Shown one piece after another: positions 31,304 to 39,518 of a DNA stretch of 64,000 nucleotides. A program made the translations under genes and the position numbers. Every line of letters starts with the position of its first letter. Within the stretch, counting starts at the first letter, position 1. Origin of the DNA: G038396625 sp038396625 (GTDB lineage: Bacteria > Bacillota > Clostridia > Peptostreptococcales > Thermotaleaceae); assembly GCA_038396625.1 (NCBI GenBank), contig CP121688.1:310001-374000 (forward strand), read 5' to 3'. The notes under the pieces are model-generated. The model had not been told where the DNA came from. It was given only the letters and a program-made list of their open reading frames with translations, and did not search any database.

Positions 31304-32335
31304 ATGCAAACAGATTTGAAGAATAGGATGTTTCTTACAAAAAGAAATTTGATTATTCTAGGGATTGTCTTGCTAATAGGGATGTTTTCATTTAGCAATG
31401 CCTTAACAAAAGAGATTACTATTAAAGATGACAATAAAGAAATGAAAATGACAGTAGGATTTGCTAAGGTAGAAGATGTACTTAGAAAGGGAAATGTGAA
31501 ATTAAATAAATATGATCAAGTATCACAATCCCTAAATGCAAGTGTCAAGGACGGTATGACCATTGTAATCAAGAGAGCCCATCCTGTGACCATACAGGTG
31601 GATGGAGAAACACGGGAGGTCATGACAGCCAATGACAACGTAGAAGACATATTAAAAGAGCACAAGATTGCGATGGAAGGAACAGATAGAGTTGAACCTG
31701 CATTAGATGCATCGGTAAAGAAGTATGAGACCATAACTGTGGCGAGGATACGTGAAGAGATTGTCACAGAAACAGAAGTTATTCCCTACGAGAGTATCGT
31801 TCAACATAATGATCGCTTAGATAAGGGAAAGTTAAATTTGATTCAGAAAGGAAAAAACGGGGAAAAAGAGGCAAAATATAAAATTGTTTATGAAAATGGT
31901 CAAGAAATATCAAGAGAATTATTAGAAGAAAAAGTCATTACAGCACCGCAGAAAGAAGTGGTAGAGCAAGGAACAGCACAGTTTATTGCAACCGCTAGAG
32001 GAAACCTTAGAGTCAGAAAAACCATCCAAATGACAGCTACTGCGTATGATGCAACCTTTGAAAGTACCGGAAAAAATCCAGGAGATAAATATTATGGTAT
32101 TACAAGAAGTGGAACCAAAGTACGACCAGGGGTTGTAGCGGTAGATCCAAGAGTTATTCCATTAGGCACAAAATTATACGTAAAAGCCCTCGATGGCTCT
32201 GGAGATTATGGATTTGCTAGTGCAGAAGATACAGGTGGAGCAATAAAGGGCAACAAAATCGACTTGTATTTTGAAAGTCCAAAGGATGTTAAGCGATATG
32301 GAAAAAGGAAAGTACAGGTTTATATTTTAGAGTAG
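31304..32335 (+). CDS. YabE-like protein: DUF348, G5 and 3D domains
   Basis: A 343-residue protein with an N-terminal membrane segment or signal (about 14-33), two DUF348 repeats (about 40-90 and 98-140, the second starting VTIQVDGETREVMTA), a G5 domain (about 145-225) and a C-terminal 3D domain with DTGGAIKGNKIDLYF near the end. The family includes Bacillus YabE and resuscitation-factor-like enzymes; the 3D domain resembles MltA-type lytic transglycosylases, so it probably cuts peptidoglycan. It precedes rnmV and rsmA, the same order as yabE-rnmV-ksgA in Bacillus. Confidence 0.92.
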   Translation: MQTDLKNRMFLTKRNLIILGIVLLIGMFSFSNALTKEITIKDDNKEMKMTVGFAKVEDVLRKGNVKLNKYDQVSQSLNASVKDGMTIVIKRAHPVTIQVDGETREVMTANDNVEDILKEHKIAMEGTDRVEPALDASVKKYETITVARIREEIVTETEVIPYESIVQHNDRLDKGKLNLIQKGKNGEKEAKYKIVYENGQEISRELLEEKVITAPQKEVVEQGTAQFIATARGNLRVRKTIQMTATAYDATFESTGKNPGDKYYGITRSGTKVRPGVVAVDPRVIPLGTKLYVKALDGSGDYGFASAEDTGGAIKGNKIDLYFESPKDVKRYGKRKVQVYILE

Positions 32336-32338
32336 AAC

Positions 32339-32362
32339 AGGGCAGGGGGAATACCCTGCCCT
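32339..32362 (+). terminator. GC-rich hairpin after the yabE-like gene
   Basis: AGGGCAGGG (32339-32347) pairs perfectly with CCCTGCCCT (32354-32362). No T tract follows, so termination is uncertain. Confidence 0.5.
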
Positions 32363-32489
32363 ATGTTGTGGATAAAAAAACGACTTTCTACTTAACATCA
32401 ATCAATAAAGTCAAGAAAGCATTTTACAGATAGGCGTTTCCTATTGTACAATGATGTAAGAAGAATGAACAAGTAGATGGAGGAAAAAA

Positions 32490-33035
32490 ATGATCAAGGA
32501 AGTTATTGTTGTAGAAGGAAGAGATGATGTCATTGCAGTAAAACGGGCTGTAGATGCAGAAATGATTCCTACTCATGGTTTTGGTATAACGGAGGAGACC
32601 ATCAAAAGAATAGAACTTGCGCAGCAAAGAAAGGGTGTCATTATATTCACAGATCCTGACCATGCGGGAGAAAAAATTAGAAAGACTTTATCGAAGCGTA
32701 TCAAAGGATGTAAACATGCTTTTTTACCAAGAGAACAAGCTACTAGAAATGGAGATATAGGCATTGAAAATGCTTCTCCTGAAAATATACGCCTGGCTTT
32801 ATCGAAGGTTCGAACAGAAAATCTTTGTGAGAAAGTAGAATTTCTACAAAGCGACTTAATTAAGAATGATTTGGTGGGATCAGAGGAAGCCAGCATAAGA
32901 CGAGATGAACTGGGAAAAATACTAGGGATTGGCTATGCAAATGCGAAACAGTTTTTAAATCGATTAAATCATTATGGTATTACAAGAGAAGAGTTTGAGG
33001 TAGCAGTAAAAAAATTGTGCAAAGTAGGGCGGTAA
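32490..33035 (+). CDS. rnmV: Ribonuclease M5
   Basis: A 181-residue Toprim nuclease that matures 5S rRNA. VVEGRDD (7-13) and FTDPDHAG (53-60) carry the catalytic Glu and Asp residues. The C-terminal part (about 110-181) fits RNase M5, which needs L18 to bind pre-5S. The gene is one base before rsmA and in the order yabE-rnmV-ksgA. The ATG follows GGAGGAA. The operon therefore joins two rRNA maturation enzymes in a genome whose rRNAs carry insertions. Confidence 0.95.
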   Translation: MIKEVIVVEGRDDVIAVKRAVDAEMIPTHGFGITEETIKRIELAQQRKGVIIFTDPDHAGEKIRKTLSKRIKGCKHAFLPREQATRNGDIGIENASPENIRLALSKVRTENLCEKVEFLQSDLIKNDLVGSEEASIRRDELGKILGIGYANAKQFLNRLNHYGITREEFEVAVKKLCKVGR

Positions 33036-33036
33036 A

Positions 33037-33918
33037 ATGGAAGGATTAATTTCACCAAAAGTAACCAAAGAAATTGTGAGCAAGTATGGATTTAAGTTTT
33101 CAAAAAGTTTGGGGCAAAATTTTTTGATAGATGAAAATATACTACATAAAATTATTGAAGGAGCAGAAGTAAATGAAGAGGATATGGTTGTTGAAGTAGG
33201 ACCAGGTATTGGCACACTTACACAAGCGTTGGCAGCTCGTGCCAAGAAAATTGTAGCTGTGGAGATTGATAAAACCTTAATACCGATATTGGCAGAGACT
33301 TTAAAGGATGCAGAGAATGTAGAAGTGGTAAACAAGGATATTTTAAAAATAGATCTACATCAACTGATTGAGGAAAGATGTGAAGGAAGAAAAGTGAAGG
33401 TGATTGCCAATCTTCCCTATTATGTAACAACCCCCATCATTATGAAATTCTTAGAAGAAAAAGTACCGGTAGAAAATATGGTTGTCATGATTCAAAAAGA
33501 GGTAGCAGATCGAATGCAAGCAAAGCCAGGTACAAAAGATTATGGGGCATTATCTGTTGCAGTGCAATATTATTGTGATCCTAAAATCATTACAAGGGTA
33601 CCTAAATCCGTTTTTATTCCCCAACCTAATGTAGAATCCACCGTGATCAGATTAACTGTATTGCAAGAGCCAAAAGTAAGGGTAGAGGACGAAAAACTGT
33701 TGTTTGCTGTGGTAAAGGCAGCCTTTGGAAAAAGAAGAAAGACGCTTTTAAATGCTTTATCTTCAAGTACATTAGGTCAAAGTAAACAGCAGATCCAAGA
33801 AATTTTGCAGTACAGTGAAATCGAAGAAAATAGAAGAGGAGAGACCTTAGAGATAGGAGAATTTGCAAAATTGGCAAATGCATTCTATGCATATAAAAAA
33901 CAGGAAAAGTCAATATAA
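33037..33918 (+). CDS. rsmA: 16S rRNA dimethyladenosine transferase
   Basis: A 293-residue methyltransferase that dimethylates the two adjacent adenines in the 3' terminal 16S hairpin. It shows SLGQNFLID near the start, the SAM motif VEVGPGIGTLT and the catalytic NLPYYVTTPI. The target loop GGTGAAACC-type region near the 16S 3' end is intact in this window. It follows rnmV by one base and ends at a terminator. Confidence 0.97.
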   Translation: MEGLISPKVTKEIVSKYGFKFSKSLGQNFLIDENILHKIIEGAEVNEEDMVVEVGPGIGTLTQALAARAKKIVAVEIDKTLIPILAETLKDAENVEVVNKDILKIDLHQLIEERCEGRKVKVIANLPYYVTTPIIMKFLEEKVPVENMVVMIQKEVADRMQAKPGTKDYGALSVAVQYYCDPKIITRVPKSVFIPQPNVESTVIRLTVLQEPKVRVEDEKLLFAVVKAAFGKRRKTLLNALSSSTLGQSKQQIQEILQYSEIEENRRGETLEIGEFAKLANAFYAYKKQEKSI

Positions 33919-33944
33919 CTTAATTGTTTACTAGTTTTAAGATG

Positions 33945-33973
33945 AAAATAAGCTTGAAAAAGCTTATTTTTTT
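33945..33973 (+). terminator. Rho-independent terminator after rsmA
   Basis: AAAATAAGCTT pairs with AAGCTTATTTT around a 4-base loop; T run follows. Confidence 0.88.
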
Positions 33974-34094
33974 ATTCTAAGTCCCATGGATTACCTCCAC
34001 AGGTATATAGAATTTTTTGTGATAAAATGTGAACTATTTTCCTTTTTATACATATATTAATAGTAAGTGAATAAAAAAGGGAGGGAAGGTGCCC

Positions 34095-35735
34095 ATGGAT
34101 CATAAGCGATATCGTAGGTATTTTATTATACTAGATAATGAAGATGACGGCTTTCAGAATAAACAAGGGAAAAATCCTAAGGGATATACAAAGATAGAAA
34201 CTAAGAATGGAAAAGGTGTACTTAATCATTATGTTCAAAATCTTAAGTATTTTGATAACGCGGCGTATATATATAGAGGATATTTGATAGGAACAAAAGA
34301 TGGAAAGCGTATTTATGCAAATAGTGGAACGCTGGTTATTGATGAAAGCGGAAAGGGAGAATTAAGCTGGAAGTTTGATCCTGAAAATGTGGATGGACAA
34401 GGAAACCCAATTAAAGATTTTAATGTTGTTGCAATTGTTGCTGAAACTGCAGATGCACCAAATAGAAGTAGAGAGATTGTTGCACCTCTTGTAGGATTTA
34501 TTGATAAACAAAAGGTAGCATGGAAAAATATTTTGGCAGAAGGATATATTCGAAAAGAAAAACAAAAAGAAGCTGTAAAAGAAGCAGAAAAATCTCTAGA
34601 AGAAGTAGTGTATGAACCAGAAAAAAAAGAAAGCCCAATTCAAATGAAAGAAAAAGAAGTAGTAGAAGATAAAATTCAAATGGAAGAAGAAATATCTTTA
34701 GAGGAAGAGGAAAAAGAATTACCTAAAAAAGAAACAAAAATCAATGAACCAATAAAGCCATTGGAAGGCAAGGAAGAAGCGATTGAAAAAATAAATGAAG
34801 TTAACGAAGAAACAAAAAACAATGAATCAACAGATGACATAAAGGATAAAGTAATAAAAGAAAAAGAAGAAGTAAAACCAAAAGGGCCCTTTCAAATAAA
34901 AGGAAACCAATGGGGCTATGAACAGCAGCAACCATTAAAAGTTCATGAGAAATATAAAGAAGAAAATACGAAGACCCATGGTGAGGCCATAGAAGAAACC
35001 ATAAAAGAAAAGCCCATGAAAGAGGAACCCATGAAAGAAAAACCCGTGCAGCAGCCCGTGAAAGAGGAACCCATAAAGGAAACACCTATGAAACAGCAGC
35101 CTGTGAAAGAGGAATCTACGGAGGATAAATCTATGCAAGAGAAGCCTGTACAAGAAAAACCTGTACAAGAAAAGTCAATGAAAGAAAAGAAATATAATCA
35201 AAATCAGGCCTATGATAAGAAACAACATCATGAATCCAATCATTCATATCCATATTATACCCATTATTTCCATATGGTACATGAATATATAAAAAACACA
35301 TTAAAGTATCACAAAGAGATAGCCCCTTTTGAAACAAATTTAGAAGGATGTAGATGGTGGAAAATACCATGTAATAACCAGACACTTTATAGAAATTTTA
35401 TGCCATTCTATGGATACTTAACCAACGTTCATTGCTATCATCCCTACATGAATTATATGACAGGATGTCCAGCTTTGATTCATAAATATCAGCACTATAT
35501 TTTTGGTGTTGCCACTGACAACCATGAGAAGCCTGTTTACTATATGTATGGTGTACCAGGTCGATTTATATTAAGTGAACAGCCTTATGAGGGAATGACT
35601 GGCTTTGTTTATTGGCATCCACTACAAGATAAAAAAATGGAAAAAGGAGACTATGGCTATTGGATTTTACACATAGATGCAAAAACAGGCAATGTCGTAA
35701 TGCCACGAAAACCTACACCACCCCCATGCTGTTAA
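34095..35735 (+). CDS. Repeat-rich protein, probably spore or surface associated, unknown
   Basis: A 546-residue protein in three parts. An N-terminal domain (about 1-155) contains TLVIDESGKGELSWKFDPE and AETADAPNRSREIVAPLVG. A low-complexity middle (about 170-380) is Lys/Glu-rich with imperfect KEKPMKEEP / VQEKPVQEK repeats. A C-terminal domain (about 395-546) is rich in Tyr, His, Trp and Met, with WWKIPCNNQ, GCPALIHKYQHYIFG and a tail ending PTPPPCC. No signal peptide is seen. The composition recalls clostridial spore-layer proteins. It follows rsmA where Bacillus has yabG. The ATG was chosen for GGGAGGG at 8 bases. I do not know the family. Confidence 0.7.
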   Translation: MDHKRYRRYFIILDNEDDGFQNKQGKNPKGYTKIETKNGKGVLNHYVQNLKYFDNAAYIYRGYLIGTKDGKRIYANSGTLVIDESGKGELSWKFDPENVDGQGNPIKDFNVVAIVAETADAPNRSREIVAPLVGFIDKQKVAWKNILAEGYIRKEKQKEAVKEAEKSLEEVVYEPEKKESPIQMKEKEVVEDKIQMEEEISLEEEEKELPKKETKINEPIKPLEGKEEAIEKINEVNEETKNNESTDDIKDKVIKEKEEVKPKGPFQIKGNQWGYEQQQPLKVHEKYKEENTKTHGEAIEETIKEKPMKEEPMKEKPVQQPVKEEPIKETPMKQQPVKEESTEDKSMQEKPVQEKPVQEKSMKEKKYNQNQAYDKKQHHESNHSYPYYTHYFHMVHEYIKNTLKYHKEIAPFETNLEGCRWWKIPCNNQTLYRNFMPFYGYLTNVHCYHPYMNYMTGCPALIHKYQHYIFGVATDNHEKPVYYMYGVPGRFILSEQPYEGMTGFVYWHPLQDKKMEKGDYGYWILHIDAKTGNVVMPRKPTPPPCC

Positions 35736-35742
35736 ATGAAAA

Positions 35743-35773
35743 AATAAGTCTGGATAATTCATCCAGACTTATT
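35743..35773. terminator. Shared terminator hairpin of convergent genes
   Basis: A 13-bp perfect stem (35743-35755 with 35761-35773) with loop AATTC lies between the two stops and overlaps the end of the rhodanese gene. Confidence 0.7.
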
Positions 35774-36206
35774 CAATGTCATAAGGCCATTGATCAATGC
35801 CTCCGTTGAGCATATATATTTTGGAAAACCCGTTGCTAGCCATTATATCTGCAGCTTTTGCACTTTTTCGATCACTGCTACTGTATACCATGTAAATGCA
35901 TTCTTTATCATAGGAACTTAAACTCTTCTTTAGTTCACTATAGGATATTTGTTGTGCATTTTGCAAATGCCCTTCTTCGTAATCCTCCTCATCTCTCATG
36001 TCTAAAATAATTAGCTCAGGATTTTTTTCTATCAGTACCTTTGCTTGTTCAGCAGATATTTTTTTATAAGCATACTTCATTGTCTCTGAAAAAGTTTCAT
36101 CAGAACCTGACATAATCATAAGTGCTGTGATGCCAATGATAATAGCAGCTAGAACGGCTATGGCTATGTACAGGCTGCGCTTTTTTAAAACAAAGATTCT
36201 TAACAT
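35769..36206 (-). CDS. Membrane-anchored rhodanese-like protein lacking the active cysteine
   Basis: A 145-residue protein: one N-terminal membrane segment (about 11-33), then a rhodanese domain with ILDMRDEEDYEEGHLQNA and the end GFSKIYMLNGGIDQW. The active loop reads VYSSSDRKSAKAA, so the catalytic Cys of the usual CRxGxRS loop is Ser; sulfur transfer by the normal route is not expected. It may bind a ligand or partner. The start at 36206 is set by GAGGTGAG on the minus strand; an ATG nine codons earlier has no site. It is convergent with the repeat-rich gene. Confidence 0.85.
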   Translation of the reverse strand: MLRIFVLKKRSLYIAIAVLAAIIIGITALMIMSGSDETFSETMKYAYKKISAEQAKVLIEKNPELIILDMRDEEDYEEGHLQNAQQISYSELKKSLSSYDKECIYMVYSSSDRKSAKAADIMASNGFSKIYMLNGGIDQWPYDIE

Positions 36207-36375
36207 CTCTCTCACCTCGCTCGTTCTTGTCATACTAATAATATATTTGAATTGGGACGATATTATGACTGAAAGTTATTACCCAATTCATGAAATCATT
36301 GCACAAAAAAAGGGATCAAACATATTATAAAACTAAGAAAATGATCTATTTTATATGAATAAAGGGGGAAGTTCA

Positions 36376-36726
36376 TTGTATCCATATTATAATAATGCTT
36401 ATTATGATCCTTCACAATATTATTATTACTGTGAAATGGAAGCTAAAAAAATATATCCTGAGATCTATCGTGAATTGCATCCTTATGTAAAAAAAGTTTG
36501 TGAGAGAGAAGATCATATGTATAACCCAATGATGCATCCATTTCCAAACCAAGAAGCTATGGAGAATATGATTAATGAAATATACGAAAATTATAATGAA
36601 GAAAAGAAATATAGAAAAGCAGATAGAGGATATGGTTCAGGAGGTATCATAAGAGATATTATTACCATTATCCTGATAGGAGAACTATTAGGCAGAAGAC
36701 GTAGAAGAATACCCTACTATTACTAA
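36376..36726 (+). CDS. Tyr-rich small protein, possible spore coat component
   Basis: A 116-residue protein opening YPYYNNAYYDPSQYYYY, with a middle helix region (NQEAMENMINEIYENYNEE), one hydrophobic stretch (GGIIRDIITIILIGELLG) and the end RRRRRIPYYY. The Tyr/Pro-rich start and aromatic tail recall small coat proteins of clostridial spores. I choose TTG at 36376 because AAAGGGGGAAG lies directly before it; the in-frame ATG at 36355 is upstream of that site and has none of its own. The gene stands alone and ends near a terminator. Family not recognised. Confidence 0.6.
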   Translation: MYPYYNNAYYDPSQYYYYCEMEAKKIYPEIYRELHPYVKKVCEREDHMYNPMMHPFPNQEAMENMINEIYENYNEEKKYRKADRGYGSGGIIRDIITIILIGELLGRRRRRIPYYY

Positions 36727-36784
36727 AACGAGTAGAACAATATTATTCAGGAAATTAAAATACAATATAAGCTAGAGTGCATAG

Positions 36785-36820
36785 AAAAGAGTTATGCTTT
36801 AAAGGATAGCTCTTTTTTTT
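36785..36820 (+). terminator. Rho-independent terminator
   Basis: AAAAGAGTTA (36785-36794) pairs with TAGCTCTTTT (36807-36816), one G-T, then T. Confidence 0.85.
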
Positions 36821-36932
36821 TATAAAACGATTATCCAATAAAATGAAATTTTTCACACAATGGACACAATTATCTGATAATATAAAAATAAAGCAAGTAA
36901 AGAATCACGGACATAGAAAGAAATAAGAAGCC

Positions 36933-36961
36933 TTGACAACAAATAGAAACGAAAATAAACT
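36933..36961 (+). promoter_or_regulatory. Promoter of the two-component operon
   Basis: TTGACA (36933-36938), 17-base spacer, TAAACT (36956-36961), 27 bases before the gene. Confidence 0.65.
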
Positions 36962-36987
36962 CTCAACGACTAACGAGGAGTGTAATT

Positions 36988-37665
36988 ATGATACAAACGA
37001 AAATTTTAATTGCAGAGGATGAGGAACGATTAAGAAAATTAGTGACCACCTATTTAAAAAGAGAAAATTATAAGGTGCTAGAAGCGAAGGATGGAAAAGA
37101 GGCGTTAAAGATATGGGAAGAAGAAAAAGTGGATTTTGTCATACTAGATGTTATGATGCCTTTTGTAGACGGATGGTCTGTTTGTAGAGAGATTCGCCGG
37201 GAAAGTGATATACCTATTATTATGCTCACGGCACGTGGGCAAGAAAGTGACAAATTATTTGGCTTTGATCTGGGGGTAGATGATTATGTAACAAAGCCCT
37301 TTAGTGTAAAGGAACTGGTGGCTAGGGTTAAAGCTCTTCTCAAGCGGAGTGGCCAACAGTCCATAAAAGAGGTGATACAAATAGGTTCTCTGAGTATAGA
37401 TCCTGCACAGCATCAAGTATTTATAAATGGACAAGCGATAGACTTAAGTCCAAAAGAGTATGATTTACTGTATTTTATGATGGTCAATAAAAACCAAGCT
37501 CTTACGAGAGATGCCATATTAAATGGAGTGTGGGGATACGATTATTATGGAGATTTGAGGACAGTAGATACCCATATCAAAAGACTGAGAAAAAAATTAG
37601 AAGATTTTGGAGATACCATCGTAACTGTGAGAGGGATAGGTTATAGACTTGAGGTGAAGGCGTGA
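36988..37665 (+). CDS. OmpR/PhoB-family response regulator
   Basis: A 225-residue response regulator. The receiver domain has the acidic pair (E10, D11), phosphoacceptor D54 in FVILDVMMP, T81 and K103 in DDYVTKPF. The C-terminal winged helix has LSPKEYDLLYFM and TVDTHIKRLRKKL with the end VRGIGYRLE. It binds DNA when phosphorylated by the kinase encoded next, with which it overlaps by four bases. Neither flanking gene is an obvious target. Its own promoter may be one. Confidence 0.95.
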   Translation: MIQTKILIAEDEERLRKLVTTYLKRENYKVLEAKDGKEALKIWEEEKVDFVILDVMMPFVDGWSVCREIRRESDIPIIMLTARGQESDKLFGFDLGVDDYVTKPFSVKELVARVKALLKRSGQQSIKEVIQIGSLSIDPAQHQVFINGQAIDLSPKEYDLLYFMMVNKNQALTRDAILNGVWGYDYYGDLRTVDTHIKRLRKKLEDFGDTIVTVRGIGYRLEVKA

Positions 37666-39110
37666 AAATAAAATCGATCTCAACAAAGACTTTTCTTATC
37701 TTTTTAGCATCTATTCTTTTAATTGTAGGTATTTCTTGGTTTATTCAGACAAATTTTTTAGAAAAATATTATATTGATAAAAAAATAGAGGCGATGGAGG
37801 AGCATGCTCGAAGCTTAGAAAATGCATTGAATACAATGTCTTTAGAAGAAGTCCAATTGTTTATACAAGATATTGCAGAAAAAAATGGTGGAAGAGTAAT
37901 GGTGATGAGTAAAGAAGGAGAACTTCTTCTTTATAGTAGACAAGGAAACTTTAGCAAAGGAATGATGGGCGCAGGAGAAATATGGAAAAAGTTAAAGGCG
38001 CAGGGAGAATATGCCTATCGAAAAGTCAGTCATGGTGGCTTCGGTAGAGGAGGCAATGGAGAATGGATTATCTATGGAAAACTGACAAAGGGCGGCATGG
38101 GCATTATGATTCAAAGTCCTCTTCAGTCCATTCAAGAAACTGTGGTCATCACCCAACGATTTTATGTATATATTTTTAGTATTGCGATCTTATTTGCTAT
38201 CCTACTGGCTTTTGTTTTTTCTAGAATGGTCACACAGCCTTTGGTAAAACTGAATAAATTGGTAAAGCAGATGGGAGACTTGAATTTCCACATTCGCTAC
38301 AAAGAAAAAAGAGAGGATGAAATTGGAGAATTAGGAACAACCTTCAATTATCTAGTTGAAAAATTAGACAAGACGATTGGAGCATTGAAGGTGGAATTAG
38401 AAAAAGAAAAAAATCTTGATAAAATGAGAAAACAGTTCATTGCCCGGGTTTCCCATGAACTGCAAACCCCTACAGCTATTATTCATGGATATGCAGAAGG
38501 ATTAAAGGATGGGGTAGTTACAGAGAAAGAAGAGATAGATTTTTATTGTGATGTAATCCAGGATGAAACCAATAAGCTAAGTAGTATGGTAAAGGAGCTA
38601 TTAGATCTTTCGCAGCTAGAGTCTGGAACCTTTGCTGTGAAATTAAATCCTTTTGATTTTACAAACTTAATTGAAGAAATTTACGGCAAATATAAGCTCT
38701 TGGCAGAGGAAAGAGGAAGAAAGCTGACATTAATCCATCCTCCACAGGATATTTGGGTATTGGGAGATGAGCATCGTATTGAACAAGTATTAATAAATTT
38801 TATTCAAAATGCAGCAAATCATGGCAAAGAGCAGGGGGAAATCAAGCTCATCCTAGAAAGCCAAGGTACTGATCTAAGGATTGGGGTACAGAATGAGGGA
38901 AACAACATTCCCGAAGAAGAAATTCCTTATATATGGGATAGTTTCTATAAAGTAAAAAATAAAGAGGAGCAAAAGGGCACAGGATTAGGTCTAGCTATTG
39001 CGAAAAGTATATTACAGCAGCATCATAGCCCATTTGGTGTCAAGAATATAGAAGATGGGGTAGAATTTTTCTTTACATTAAAACAAGTTGAAAACTCTCA
39101 GGAAATTTGA
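37662..39110 (+). CDS. Sensor histidine kinase
   Basis: A 482-residue membrane kinase. Two membrane segments (about 10-28 and 165-187) flank an extracellular domain of some 135 residues with a Gly-rich loop (KVSHGGFGRGGNGEW). HAMP follows (about 188-245), then HisKA with SHELQTP (H265) and HATPase with NFIQNAANHG and GTGLGLAIAK. Start is GTG overlapping the regulator. The ligand is unknown. It is the partner of the OmpR-type regulator. Confidence 0.95.
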   Translation: MKIKSISTKTFLIFLASILLIVGISWFIQTNFLEKYYIDKKIEAMEEHARSLENALNTMSLEEVQLFIQDIAEKNGGRVMVMSKEGELLLYSRQGNFSKGMMGAGEIWKKLKAQGEYAYRKVSHGGFGRGGNGEWIIYGKLTKGGMGIMIQSPLQSIQETVVITQRFYVYIFSIAILFAILLAFVFSRMVTQPLVKLNKLVKQMGDLNFHIRYKEKREDEIGELGTTFNYLVEKLDKTIGALKVELEKEKNLDKMRKQFIARVSHELQTPTAIIHGYAEGLKDGVVTEKEEIDFYCDVIQDETNKLSSMVKELLDLSQLESGTFAVKLNPFDFTNLIEEIYGKYKLLAEERGRKLTLIHPPQDIWVLGDEHRIEQVLINFIQNAANHGKEQGEIKLILESQGTDLRIGVQNEGNNIPEEEIPYIWDSFYKVKNKEEQKGTGLGLAIAKSILQQHHSPFGVKNIEDGVEFFFTLKQVENSQEI

Positions 39111-39120
39111 GAGTTTTTTT
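39091..39120 (+). terminator. Terminator spanning the kinase stop codon
   Basis: A 10-bp stem AAAACTCTCA with TGAGAGTTTT, then seven T in all. Confidence 0.85.
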
Positions 39121-39232
39121 ATTTTGCATACGATTTTTTACGCAATTTAACCAACGACAACTTTGATATAAAGAGGAGAAAGCTACTTAGAGACATAAGG
39201 AATTGTGATAGCAATATACAACATATTTATTG

Positions 39233-39261
39233 TTGACTTTTTGTCAAAGTTATATTATCAT
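39233..39261 (+). promoter_or_regulatory. Promoter of the sulfur/redox operon
   Basis: TTGACT (39233-39238), 17-base spacer, TATCAT (39256-39261). Confidence 0.65.
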
Positions 39262-39273
39262 AGAAACAAAGAT

Positions 39274-39292
39274 ACCCCATGCCCTATGGGGT
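39274..39292 (+). promoter_or_regulatory. CsoR/CstR-type operator
   Basis: ACCCCAT, a 5-base spacer and ATGGGGT form a G/C-centred inverted repeat preceded by AT, like operators of CsoR-family repressors (ATACCC...GGGTA-type sites). It begins 12 bases after the -10 element, so a bound repressor would block transcription. The CsoR-family gene lies at the end of the cluster (42070). Confidence 0.65.
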
Positions 39293-39312
39293 GGGGAAAC
39301 GGAGGGAAGATG

Positions 39313-39504
39313 ATGTTCACAGAAAATCATATTATTCATGATGTAATAATTGAATTTCCAGATGTAGCAGAAATATTAAAGAACAGAGGAATCCGTATCT
39401 ACGGATGAGGGGGTGCTTTGTATAAAAGCATTGGATATGCTTGTAAAATATATGGAGTAAAGATCAATGAGTTGCTAGATGAATTAAATGCATTGATAAA
39501 ATGA
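39313..39504 (+). CDS. DUF1858-like redox protein, candidate selenoprotein (in-frame TGA)
   Basis: Read through one TGA (39406-39408) this gives 63 residues: FPDVAEILKNRGIRIYG, then the TGA codon at position 32, then GGALYKSIGYACKIYGVKI and ELLDELNALIK. Both halves match the small DUF1858 / hybrid-cluster-associated redox family, in which the motif is GMxCxGCxxA; TGA falls on the second Cys and Ile replaces the first. A hairpin with a G-containing loop lies in the right window after TGA. The frame continues cleanly to a normal TGA overlapping the next gene (ATGA), which argues against decay. GGAGGG precedes the ATG by 6 bases. Alternatives: a truncated 31-residue peptide or a real nonsense mutation. 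Confidence 0.65.
39426..39442 (+). promoter_or_regulatory. Candidate bacterial SECIS hairpin
   Basis: AAGCAT, loop TGGAT, ATGCTT: a 6-bp perfect stem with G at loop position 2, 25 bases after the TGA. An alternative 7-bp stem (39413-39419 with 39425-39431, loop starting GT) overlaps it. Both fit the known placement of bacterial SECIS elements; function is inferred. Confidence 0.5.
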
Positions 39505-39518
39505 GGATAGGAGTGAGG

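Noticed and set aside
34990..35190. Short repeats that might be a CRISPR array
   Set aside because: They are in-frame Lys/Glu/Pro codon repeats within a gene, irregular in length and without spacers.
39205..39408. 67-codon frame from 39205 ending at the TGA
   Set aside because: It starts inside the promoter and operator; the real frame starts at 39313 after the ribosome site.
39501..39518. Start of the CoADR-rhodanese gene at the earlier ATG
   Set aside because: That ATG overlaps the previous stop, and the good ribosome site lies between it and the ATG at 39519.
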